This document shows, in pieces, positions 1 to 5,928 of a stretch of DNA of 9,858 bases. A program made the translations under genes and the position numbers. Source of the DNA: Alphaproteobacteria bacterium (GTDB lineage Bacteria > Pseudomonadota > Alphaproteobacteria > Acetobacterales > Acetobacteraceae); the NCBI GenBank assembly GCA_026225015.1, contig JAMFRY010000217.1, positions 1-9,858 of the forward strand. The letters run 5' to 3'. Numbering within the stretch: position 1 is the stretch's first letter; each line of letters begins with the position of its first letter. The notes beneath the pieces were generated by a model. It searched no databases. It was not told where the DNA came from and was given only the letters and a program-made list of their open reading frames with translations.

Positions 1-206
1 AGTTGGACACCCAGCTCTTCGAGGAATTCTTCCGCGCCTTTGCCGGCAACGGGTTGTTCAACTTGCATCTGGTGCAGCGCGCCGGGCACAATGCGCATCA
101 CATCGCCGAGGCCGCCTTCAAATCCGCCGCCCGCGCGTTGAAAATGGCCGTCGCCATAGAGCCGCGCGCCGTCGGCGAAATCCCCTCCACCAAAGGCGCA
201 TTATGA
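1..206 (+). CDS. hisB: Imidazoleglycerol-phosphate dehydratase, C-terminal part (5' end outside window)
   Basis: HisB dehydrates imidazoleglycerol phosphate to imidazoleacetol phosphate in histidine synthesis, in the cytoplasm. Only the last 67 codons are present, read in frame from base 3 to TGA at 204-206. The fragment opens with LDTQLFEEFFRAFA, typical of the family. It then shows the second metal-binding motif GHNAHHIAEA at about residues 28-37 of the fragment, whose histidines and glutamate bind manganese in this family. It ends in the usual GEIPSTKGAL tail. TTG at base 3 is an internal leucine codon, not a start. hisH follows 7 bases after the stop, so this is the upstream member of the his operon seen here. 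Identity is near certain; the missing N-terminus cannot be assessed. Confidence 0.96.
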   Translation, partial: LDTQLFEEFFRAFAGNGLFNLHLVQRAGHNAHHIAEAAFKSAARALKMAVAIEPRAVGEIPSTKGAL

Positions 207-213
207 ACACCCG

Positions 214-861
214 ATGCTAGTCGCCGTCATCGATTACGGCAGTGGCAACCTTGCCTCGGCCGCCAGGGGCCTTAAGCTCGCCGCCGAACGGCGCACAGGA
301 AACACCAGGATCGAGATCACCTCCGACCCCGAAACCGTCAGCCGCGCCGATCGCATTGTCCTGCCAGGGCAGGGGGCTTTTGCCGATTGCGCCGCCGGCC
401 TCGCCTCCCATCACGGTTTGAAGGACGCCCTTTTCGCACGGGTCGATGCCGGCGCGCCCTTTCTCGGGATTTGCGTCGGCATGCAGCTGATGGCCGAACG
501 AGGGCTGGAACATACCACAACGCCGGGCTTCGGTTGGATCAAGGGCGACATCGCCAGGCTTGATGAAACTCTGCTGGATGATACCCTGCGCCTGCCGCAT
601 ATGGGCTGGAACGAGCTGCGTTTTGCGCCGGATTCCCACCCCTTGCTGGCCGGGTTGCAGCCGGGCGACCACGCCTATTTCGTGCATTCCTACGCCCTGG
701 CGCATGGCGCTCCCCAGGATGTCGTCGCCACCACTGATTACGGCGGCGAGGTCGTCGCCATGGTTGTCAACGGCAATCGGGCCGGCACGCAATTCCATGT
801 CGAGAAAAGCCAGCTTGTGGGCCTGCAAATCCTGGCGAACTTCCTCGAATGGGAACCTTGA
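214..861 (+). CDS. hisH: Imidazole glycerol phosphate synthase, glutaminase subunit HisH
   Basis: HisH hydrolyses glutamine and passes ammonia to HisF, which makes imidazoleglycerol phosphate and AICAR from PRFAR. The 215-residue length is normal for this class I glutamine amidotransferase. Visible motifs are the N-terminal VIDYGSGNL, the oxyanion strand LPGQGAF (about 50-56), the nucleophile elbow FLGICVGMQ with Cys87, and the His/Glu pair in QFHVEKSQ (His195, Glu197). Together these give the full Cys-His-Glu triad. The position that is often proline between His and Glu is valine. ATG 214 is chosen because it begins directly before the conserved first strand; ATG 203, overlapping the hisB stop, reaches a stop after five codons. 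No strong ribosome binding site is seen, so translation is probably coupled to hisB. Its partner hisF lies in the same operon. Confidence 0.97.
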   Translation: MLVAVIDYGSGNLASAARGLKLAAERRTGNTRIEITSDPETVSRADRIVLPGQGAFADCAAGLASHHGLKDALFARVDAGAPFLGICVGMQLMAERGLEHTTTPGFGWIKGDIARLDETLLDDTLRLPHMGWNELRFAPDSHPLLAGLQPGDHAYFVHSYALAHGAPQDVVATTDYGGEVVAMVVNGNRAGTQFHVEKSQLVGLQILANFLEWEP

Positions 862-895
862 ACACCCGCGCCACGCCGCCAAGCTTGAACATTTC

Positions 896-920
896 GGGAC
901 ATGGCTTGATTGCCATGCCC
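896..920 (+). other. Hairpin in the hisH-GNAT gap
   Basis: GGG (896-898) and CATGGC (900-905) pair with GCCATG (912-917) and CCC (918-920). This gives a 9-bp stem with a single bulged A and a six-base TTGATT loop. It fills much of the only sizeable gap (79 bases) inside the his operon. No T-run follows, so it does not look like a simple intrinsic terminator. It may stabilise or define an mRNA end, or modulate downstream expression; the function is inference. Confidence 0.5.
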
Positions 921-940
921 GCCCGCGTCAATAGGCAGCG

Positions 941-1486
941 ATGACCAAGGATCTCCCATTGCCGGCCACGCTGACCGCGGAACGCATCGAGCGTTTCACC
1001 GATGACGCCGATGTCAACGCGATCGCCGAGGCCGCGACCGCGGCGATCCTCGATGGCGGCGGTTTCGGCTGGTTGAAGCCGCCGAAAATCTCGGTGCTGG
1101 AACAATATTTCCGTGGTGTGCCGCTGGTGCCAGAGCGCGAACTCATCGTCGGCCGCATCGATGGCATTATCTACGGCGCCGCCATTCTGGTGCTGCCGTC
1201 GCGTAATAACGAGGCGCAGTCTTTCGCCGCCGCCATCGTGCAGAACTTCGTCGCCCCCTATGCCCGCGGCCACGGGCTCTCCCGCCTGATCCTGCAAAAA
1301 ACCGAAGAGCGCGCCCGCACCCAGAACTGCCACATCCTGAATCTGGATGTCCGCGAAACCCAGACCGGCGCCATCGCCCTGTATGAAAGAGCCGGCTTCA
1401 TCCGCTGGGGCACCCACCCTGCCTATGCCAGGGTAAGGGGTGCGGCCGTGCAGGGCCATTATTACTACAAGCGCCTGAAGGAATGA
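941..1486 (+). CDS. GNAT-family N-acetyltransferase within the his operon
   Basis: This 181-residue protein has a recognisable GNAT acetyl-CoA fold in its second half. The pyrophosphate-binding motif A is PYARGHGLSRLILQK (about 106-120), with an R-G-H-G-L-S loop standing in for the R/QxxGxG/A signature. Motif B follows as LNLDVRETQTGAIALYERAGF (133-153), where N/Y residues are typical. The C-terminus GHYYYKRLKE is the usual last strand. The N-terminal 60 residues are less typical and may contact the acceptor. Substrate is unknown; acetylation of a small molecule or a protein N-terminus is possible but unsupported. ATG 941 is the first start after an in-frame TAG at 932-934. Its stop overlaps the hisA start by 4 bases (ATGA), so it is very likely co-translated with hisA. 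The family call is firm; a role in histidine synthesis is not shown. Confidence 0.88.
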   Translation: MTKDLPLPATLTAERIERFTDDADVNAIAEAATAAILDGGGFGWLKPPKISVLEQYFRGVPLVPERELIVGRIDGIIYGAAILVLPSRNNEAQSFAAAIVQNFVAPYARGHGLSRLILQKTEERARTQNCHILNLDVRETQTGAIALYERAGFIRWGTHPAYARVRGAAVQGHYYYKRLKE

Positions 1487-2214
1487 ACCTTACTCTATAC
1501 CCGGCCATCGACCTGAAGGACGGCGCCTGTGTGCGCTTGAGGCGCGGCGAGATGGACCAGGCGACCATCTACGGCTCGGACCCGGCCGCGCAGGCGCTGA
1601 TCTGGCAGAATGCCGGTTTCGCCTGGCTGCATGTGGTCGATCTCAATGGCGCCTTCGCCGGCAGGCCGGTCAACGCCGATGCGGTGCGCGCCATCCTTTC
1701 CGCCGTAAAAATTCCGTTGCAGCTCGGCGGCGGCATCCGCGATCTCGCCGGCGTGGAATCCTGGCTGGCGGCCGGGATCACCCGCATCATCCTCGGAAGT
1801 GCTGCCGCCAAAAACCCGGCTTTGGTGCGCGAGGCGGCGCGGAAATTTCCCGGCCAAATCGCGGTCGGCATCGACGCCAAATCCGGCTTGGTCGCCACCG
1901 AAGGCTGGGCGGAGGTCTCGCAGCTTTCCGCCACCGACCTGGCTTTGCGCCTGCAGGATGCCGGCATCGCGGCGATCATCTATACCGACATCGCGCGCGA
2001 TGGCATGCTCACCGGCCTCAACCTGCCCGAGACCGCCGCTCTGGCCGCGCAAATCTCCGTCCCGGTCATTGCCTCGGGCGGCGTTGCCGGTCTGGCCGAC
2101 ATCCAAGCCCTGAAACAGGCATCCGCCGCCACCCCCAACCTGGCCGGCGCCATCATCGGCCGCGCCCTCTACGATGGCAGCATCAGCCCCGCCGAAGCGC
2201 TTGCAGCATGTTGA
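1483..2214 (+). CDS. hisA: ProFAR isomerase HisA
   Basis: HisA is a (beta/alpha)8-barrel enzyme that isomerises ProFAR to PRFAR, the substrate of HisH-HisF. The 243-residue length is standard. The catalytic aspartates are visible as Asp10 (YPAIDLKDG) and Asp131 (VGIDAKSG). Phosphate-binding loops are LGGGIRD (81-87), ILGSAA (103-108), IASGGV (196-201) and IIGRALY (224-230). The YTDIARDGM stretch at 167-175 is the conserved sixth-strand region of HisA. The start overlaps the GNAT stop by 4 bases, with a GAAGGA sequence directly abutting the ATG. The 3' end overlaps hisF by 7 bases, which points to translational coupling. PriA-type dual function is not expected outside Actinobacteria. Identity is secure from active-site residues and operon position. 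Confidence 0.97.
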   Translation: MNLTLYPAIDLKDGACVRLRRGEMDQATIYGSDPAAQALIWQNAGFAWLHVVDLNGAFAGRPVNADAVRAILSAVKIPLQLGGGIRDLAGVESWLAAGITRIILGSAAAKNPALVREAARKFPGQIAVGIDAKSGLVATEGWAEVSQLSATDLALRLQDAGIAAIIYTDIARDGMLTGLNLPETAALAAQISVPVIASGGVAGLADIQALKQASAATPNLAGAIIGRALYDGSISPAEALAAC

Positions 2215-3008
2215 AACTGCGCGTCATCCCCTGCCTGGACGTGAAGGACGGCCGCGTCGTCAAAGGCGTCAACTTCGTCTCGCTGCGCGATGCCGGCGAC
2301 CCGGTGGAGCAAGCCGCCATTTATGATGCCGCCGGCGCGGACGAGCTCACCTTCCTCGACATCACCGCCAGCTCCGACAACCGCGACACCATCCTGGACG
2401 TGGTCGCCCGGACTGCCTCCAAAATCTTCCTCCCGTTAACCGTCGGCGGCGGCATCCGCACCGTGGCCGATATCCGCCGCCTGCTGCTCGCCGGCGCCGA
2501 CAAGGCCAGCATCAACTCGGCCGCCCTTTCCCGCCCGGAGGTCGTTTCGCAAGCCGCGGAGAAATTCGGCAGCCAATGCATCGTGGTGGCCATCGATGCG
2601 CGGCAATCCGCGCCCGGTAAGTGGGAAGTGTTCTCGCATGGCGGGCGCAAGAATACCGGGCTGGACGTGATCGAATGGGCCAGACAAGTCGCCGCTTTGG
2701 GCGCCGGTGAAATCCTCCTCACCTCGATGGACCGCGACGGCACGAAAACCGGCTTCGATCTCGAACTCCTGCGCCTGGTCTGCAATGCGGTCCGTATCCC
2801 GGTCGTCGCCTCCGGCGGTGTGGGCGCGCTCGGCCATTTTGTGGAAGGCGCGCAAGCCGGCGCCACCGGCCTGCTCGCCGCTAGCGTGTTCCATTTCGGG
2901 GTCTTCACCATCGCCGATGTCAAAGCCGAGCTGGCCCGCGCCCACTTGCCCGTCCGCTTCCCCCGCGCGAAACTCGCATTTTCCGATTCGCAGGCGACCA
3001 ATGGCTAA
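2208..3008 (+). CDS. hisF: Imidazole glycerol phosphate synthase, cyclase subunit HisF
   Basis: HisF is the barrel-shaped cyclase/lyase partner of HisH; it uses ammonia tunnelled from HisH to turn PRFAR into imidazoleglycerol phosphate plus AICAR. At 266 residues it is close to the family norm. Catalytic aspartates are Asp11 (IPCLDVKDGRVVKG) and Asp130 (VVAIDAR). Other hallmarks are LTVGGGIR (77-84), KASINSAA (99-106), the SHGGRKNTG segment (143-151), LTSMDRDGTKTG (171-182) and VVASGGVG (199-206). The ATG sits 7 bases inside the end of hisA and lacks a strong ribosome binding site, so coupled translation is likely. It overlaps hisE by 8 bases at its own end. No oddity is seen in the protein. 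Confidence 0.98.
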   Translation: MLKLRVIPCLDVKDGRVVKGVNFVSLRDAGDPVEQAAIYDAAGADELTFLDITASSDNRDTILDVVARTASKIFLPLTVGGGIRTVADIRRLLLAGADKASINSAALSRPEVVSQAAEKFGSQCIVVAIDARQSAPGKWEVFSHGGRKNTGLDVIEWARQVAALGAGEILLTSMDRDGTKTGFDLELLRLVCNAVRIPVVASGGVGALGHFVEGAQAGATGLLAASVFHFGVFTIADVKAELARAHLPVRFPRAKLAFSDSQATNG

Positions 3009-3480
3009 GAAGACTTCCAAATTACCGGCAAAGAGAGCCGCTAAAGGCCGGGCTCTGCTCGCCAACGGCCAGTTAAAAACCAAACGCGCCAAAGCGAGCA
3101 ATATCGCCATGCCGCCGCCGATGAACGCCCCCGACGCCCGCGTGCTCGACCGGCTCTGGGCCACCGTGCTTGCGCGCAAATCCGCCGACCCCGCCATCAG
3201 CCATTCGGCGCGGCTGCTATCGCGCGGCACTGCCAAGATCGCCCAGAAATTCGGCGAGGAAGCGGTTGAATGTCTGATCGAAGCCGTCGGCGGCCACCGT
3301 TTGGCGCTGGTCGCCGAGAGTGCCGATGTCCTCTATCATTTGCTGGTCCTCTGGGTGGATGCCGGCCTGCGCCCGGAGCAAATCTGGGGCGAACTCTCCC
3401 GCCGCGAGGGGATCAGCGGCATCACCGAGAAAGCCTCCCGCGCCTCCGAAACCGGCTTCGAGACGACAAAGATTCCGTAA
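3001..3480 (+). CDS. hisE: Phosphoribosyl-ATP pyrophosphohydrolase HisE with basic N-terminal extension
   Basis: HisE removes pyrophosphate from PR-ATP, the second step of histidine synthesis, using an all-alpha MazG-like fold. The catalytic domain is residues about 41-159. Metal-binding residues appear in KFGEEAVE (Glu86, Glu87, Glu90) and AESADVLYH (Glu106, Asp109), preceded by the family motif SHSARLLSRGTAKIAQK. No HisI domain is fused. ATG 3001 is preferred: it overlaps the hisF stop by 8 bases and has a modest AGG at 2992-2994. It adds about 40 residues with 11 Lys/Arg and no acidic residue (KKTSK, PAKRAAKGR, KTKRAK), which ordinary HisE lacks. In-frame ATGs at 3109 and 3121 would give a conventional protein of 119-123 residues, but neither has a good ribosome binding site. 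The domain call is secure; the exact start is moderately sure. Confidence 0.93.
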   Translation: MAKKTSKLPAKRAAKGRALLANGQLKTKRAKASNIAMPPPMNAPDARVLDRLWATVLARKSADPAISHSARLLSRGTAKIAQKFGEEAVECLIEAVGGHRLALVAESADVLYHLLVLWVDAGLRPEQIWGELSRREGISGITEKASRASETGFETTKIP

Positions 3481-3490
3481 GCATCCACCT

Positions 3491-3622
3491 CGTCATGCCC
3501 GGCGAAGGCGGGGCAATCCACGACTTTCTTTATGGCGCCTGGATCAAGTGGTGAGTCAACCTACTCATTCATGGGTTGATCGCTAATAAGTCGTGGATGC
3601 TCGGCCTTCGCCGGGCATGACG
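3491..3622. repeat. Large imperfect inverted repeat between convergent genes
   Basis: The left arm (3491-3526) and right arm (3588-3622) are reverse complements over 35-36 bases. The outer 19 bases match perfectly (CGTCATGCCCGGCGAAGGC), then comes a 5-6 base mismatch, then 11 perfect bases (ATCCACGACTT). The 61-base centre has a smaller inverted repeat, GATCAA (3542-3547) with TTGATC (3576-3581). It lies between hisE and the PhoX-like gene, which converge on it. The GTCATGCCCGGC/GGATG wording resembles dispersed palindromic repeats I recall from alphaproteobacterial genomes, so a REP/MITE-like element is likely. As RNA it would form a long stem from either strand and could act as a bidirectional terminator or mRNA 3'-end protector. 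No transposase or clear target duplication is seen. Confidence 0.85.
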
Positions 3623-3663
3623 GGTTTGAGGCGTCGGAGAGTCACTCACTAAGCCGCTTAGTA

Positions 3664-5274
3664 TCAATCCAGCCTCACCAGCCCGATCACGGTGCTCTGC
3701 GGCGGCATGCTCGGCAGCAGTGTTGGCCAGCGCGTCGCCGGTTCGTCGAAGCTCGCTTGCGGCGTTGCGCCAGGATGGCGGACCATGCCGAAGGCGGTCT
3801 TGGAATTGGCATCGAAAGCAGCCCCGCCGATCGCGGCGCCGATCGGGGCGAGATAGGCGATGTTCACAAGATATTTGCTCGGACCACCGGTTTGCATGAT
3901 GAACAATCCATCCGCCGTAGCGGAAATTTTACCCCGCTGGTCGGTGCCGATCCAGAGCAGGCCGAGTGGATCGATATCCAATGTGCGCGGGTTTTTGAAC
4001 CAGCAATCCGACCCGGCCGTGTACTGCGTGAATTGCGCGCTCAAAGGGTCGCCGGCGGAAATCGCGAGGTCGCCACTGAAGCTGGACGCCGTCAAATCAC
4101 CATTCGGCGGAGAAAAAACGAGAATATGCCCATTATCATCACCGGCGCGGGGGTTCAGCGCGTTGGTATCCGCAACCGCGCGGGCAGGATTGCCGCGGCA
4201 GGCGAGATAGAGCGTATTGCCGCCGCCGATGGCAATACCGCCTGGCGAATCGAATGTGGAGCCGCCGGCGGTCTGCGCGGCGGCCAATGCGCCAACCAGC
4301 GAGGCGACATCCGAGCCGAGATTGAGCCAGTTGATCGTGCTGTCCTGAATCTGCGCAACCGCAAGCGTGCCGGAATCCAGCGCGCTGCCATCCGTCGCAT
4401 TGGTGGCGGCGACGAAGCGGAACAAAAACCCGGCATCCGCGTCCTGGCTCATGAAAATCACAGGCCTGCCATCGGATGTTTGCGTTGTGGCGACGCTAGC
4501 CCGGGCAAAACGGCCGAGCGCGGTGCGCTTGACGGGAATGCTCAGCGGATCAAGCGGGTTGAATTCGGTAATCCAGCCAAAGCGCGGGGCAATCGCGGGG
4601 TCGGCATAGCCCAGACCGGCGCCGGCAAGCCGCGTTAGCCAGGGGGCGGGATCGCCTTCCGCCAGCAGCACCGTGCCCCAGGGTGTCGCGCAGCCGCCTT
4701 GCGGCGCCAGAACGCCTTGCACGGTGCCGCCGATCGCTGATGCGGCCGGGCCGGAAATCTGGCAGAGCGTGCCATCATTGAGGCGCCTTGATTGATAACC
4801 GCCATCCACGGTGACCCAGCGGCCTCCCATAAATTGCAAATTCAGGATGGTGGCGCCCTGCAGTCTGCCGGCAACTGCCGGATCATCCGCGCCGCCGGGA
4901 AACACCATGCGGGAAGGCGCATCCGGATTGGCAAAGACCGCGACCAGGCGCGGAATAGTGTCCTGCGCCAGCGGCGGCGCAACCAGCCCGGCAATCACGG
5001 CATCATAGGGAAACTGCGTATCGGCCTGATCGGCGGTAAGCGGATTGGGATTGAAGGGCGGAGCGTTTGGCAACACCCCGTCGCCCCAGCGGGCGATGAC
5101 GATGCGGTTGAAGCCGGCGCCGACATGATCGTCGAGCTTAGGTGCTTGGGGACCAGGCGCTGCCGTTGCGGATGGGGCAGGGGGCAGACTGCCGAGTTCA
5201 GACTGCGCAAAGGAACGATGGCTCAGCCCGAGTGCCGCGAGCGAAACGCCGCCGAGAAGAACCCGCCGGCGCAT
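3664..5274 (-). CDS. Putatively Tat-exported PhoX-like (DUF839) protein with altered active-site positions
   Basis: This 536-residue protein begins MRRRVLLGGVSLAALGLSHR and has a probable cleavage site after SFA (residue 23), fitting a Tat signal although the motif is not strict. A Pro/Ala-rich linker (30-45) follows. The body resembles DUF839/PhoX beta-propeller phosphatases: CATPWGTVLLAEG (195-207), GWITEFNPLDPLSIPVKRTALGRF (233-256), FDSPGGIAI (341-349) and NPRTLDIDPLGLLWIGTD (428-445). Compared with the family wording as I recall it (WGTxLTCEE, GRFxHE, a Pro-Glu after the Asp-Arg, PDNLxFDP), several acidic or His positions are replaced. Phosphatase activity is therefore uncertain; a changed substrate or a structural role is possible. 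The ATG lies 3 bases after the bamE-like stop, with GGAGG at 5288-5292. The product is probably periplasmic. Confidence 0.75.
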   Translation of the reverse strand: MRRRVLLGGVSLAALGLSHRSFAQSELGSLPPAPSATAAPGPQAPKLDDHVGAGFNRIVIARWGDGVLPNAPPFNPNPLTADQADTQFPYDAVIAGLVAPPLAQDTIPRLVAVFANPDAPSRMVFPGGADDPAVAGRLQGATILNLQFMGGRWVTVDGGYQSRRLNDGTLCQISGPAASAIGGTVQGVLAPQGGCATPWGTVLLAEGDPAPWLTRLAGAGLGYADPAIAPRFGWITEFNPLDPLSIPVKRTALGRFARASVATTQTSDGRPVIFMSQDADAGFLFRFVAATNATDGSALDSGTLAVAQIQDSTINWLNLGSDVASLVGALAAAQTAGGSTFDSPGGIAIGGGNTLYLACRGNPARAVADTNALNPRAGDDNGHILVFSPPNGDLTASSFSGDLAISAGDPLSAQFTQYTAGSDCWFKNPRTLDIDPLGLLWIGTDQRGKISATADGLFIMQTGGPSKYLVNIAYLAPIGAAIGGAAFDANSKTAFGMVRHPGATPQASFDEPATRWPTLLPSMPPQSTVIGLVRLD

Positions 5275-5277
5275 GAC

Positions 5278-5814
5278 CTACAGGCCGCCTCCGCTGCCAA
5301 GCCCTCCGGCTCCGGCCCCGGAGCCACCGGCGCCCGCCCCGCTTTTATCGGATGCGGCGCCAAGCGGATTGTAGCTGCCGACGCCGCCGATCAGCTGTTG
5401 AATGAATCCGGCCTTGCCGCCCGGAACGGGAGTCTGGCTGGAATCCATCGCCACCCTAACCGCATCGTCCAAGGTTTTTTGAGAGACGCTTTGTAGCACT
5501 CCATTATTATCGAAGGTCAGCACAACCACATGCTGCTGCTTCACCCCCTCGGTCCGGGCGATGCGCATTTTTGTCACCTGGCTGATATAGATCCAGTTAT
5601 TATTGTCGAACACTTCCTGCACCGTCGGCGGCCCTAGCACGGCCTGGGCGTCGGCTTGCGAGGATACGCCCGGGGTGAGCTCGTTCAGGTCGTGCTGGCT
5701 GACGGCGATGCCGCGATAATGCGGCGAGTCGCTGAAAATAGCGCAGCCCGGCAGGAGCAAAAAGCCGGAGAGGGCGGCAACGGCGCGTAAACCAGCAAGA
5801 GGGGTCGGCTGCAC
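5278..5814 (-). CDS. bamE: BamE/SmpA-OmlA-like outer-membrane lipoprotein with Gly-rich tail
   Basis: BamE is a small lipoprotein of the Bam complex that inserts beta-barrel proteins in the outer membrane. This 178-residue protein has a short hydrophobic signal and a lipobox-like LPGC ending at Cys24; proline at -2 is not ideal. The SmpA/OmlA domain follows: ELTPGVSSQADAQAVLGPPT (45-64), WIYISQV (74-80) and VVLTFDNNGVLQSV (97-110). After about residue 125 comes a linker and then a tail of almost only Gly, Ala and Ser (159-178), which E. coli BamE lacks. The start is GTG at 5814-5812, since the codon two positions upstream is TGA and GAAGGA lies 10 bases before it. It is divergent from the DUF177 gene, a common alphaproteobacterial layout, and leads a two-gene unit with the PhoX-like gene. 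The family call is good; the symbol is by homology. Confidence 0.83.
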   Translation of the reverse strand: MQPTPLAGLRAVAALSGFLLLPGCAIFSDSPHYRGIAVSQHDLNELTPGVSSQADAQAVLGPPTVQEVFDNNNWIYISQVTKMRIARTEGVKQQHVVVLTFDNNGVLQSVSQKTLDDAVRVAMDSSQTPVPGGKAGFIQQLIGGVGSYNPLGAASDKSGAGAGGSGAGAGGLGSGGGL

Positions 5815-5824
5815 AGCTCAATGG

Positions 5825-5830
5825 TCCTTC
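5825..5830 (-). promoter_or_regulatory. Ribosome binding site for the bamE-like gene
   Basis: On the minus strand this reads GAAGGA, ten bases before the GTG at 5814. It supports that GTG as the start of the lipoprotein. It also shows that the leader of this gene occupies the place where a longer DUF177 reading frame would begin. Confidence 0.55.
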
Positions 5831-5897
5831 AACAATCTGGTATGTTCGGGCTGGGGTGTCACGGCGGGAGGCTGGATGTCAATGTGGCGGATCACGA

Positions 5898-5903
5898 TAT
5901 AAA
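5898..5903 (+). promoter_or_regulatory. Possible -10 element for the DUF177-rpmF-plsX-fabH block
   Basis: TATAAA lies in the 114-base divergent region between GTG 5814 (minus) and GTG 5929 (plus). Transcription would begin near 5910, just before the ribosome binding site at 5917-5921. No convincing -35 hexamer is seen at the right distance (GATGTC at 5875-5880 is poor), so the call is weak. A minus-strand promoter for the bamE-like gene must also be here; GTGACA on the complement of 5857-5862 is a possible -35, without a clear -10. Confidence 0.3.
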
Positions 5904-5916
5904 GGTTACGAATGAT

Positions 5917-5921
5917 GAGGA
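5917..5921 (+). promoter_or_regulatory. Ribosome binding site deciding the DUF177 start
   Basis: GAGGA ends seven bases before GTG 5929. No comparable site precedes the in-frame ATG at 5821. This favours the shorter DUF177 protein that starts at its conserved N-terminal region. Confidence 0.6.
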
Positions 5922-5928
5922 TGGCGGC

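Noticed and set aside
217..1459. Long minus-strand open frames opposite hisH and the GNAT gene (221 and 230 codons)
   Set aside because: They lie opposite confidently identified genes, have low-complexity GC-driven composition and no recognisable domain; they are frame shadows.
2707..3000. Extended frame upstream of hisE giving 257 codons
   Set aside because: The extra part lies fully within hisF, reads as Ser/Pro/Arg-rich nonsense, and the hisE start at 3001 fits the hisF stop.
3757..5496. Plus-strand open frames of 293 and 234 codons opposite the PhoX-like and BamE-like genes
   Set aside because: The translations are rich in Arg, Gly and Ala without motifs, while the minus strand carries signal peptides and family motifs. 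The PhoX-like gene is the real one.
5821..5928. N-terminal extension of DUF177 from ATG 5821
   Set aside because: No ribosome binding site, no family similarity, and it would overlap the leader of the divergent gene.
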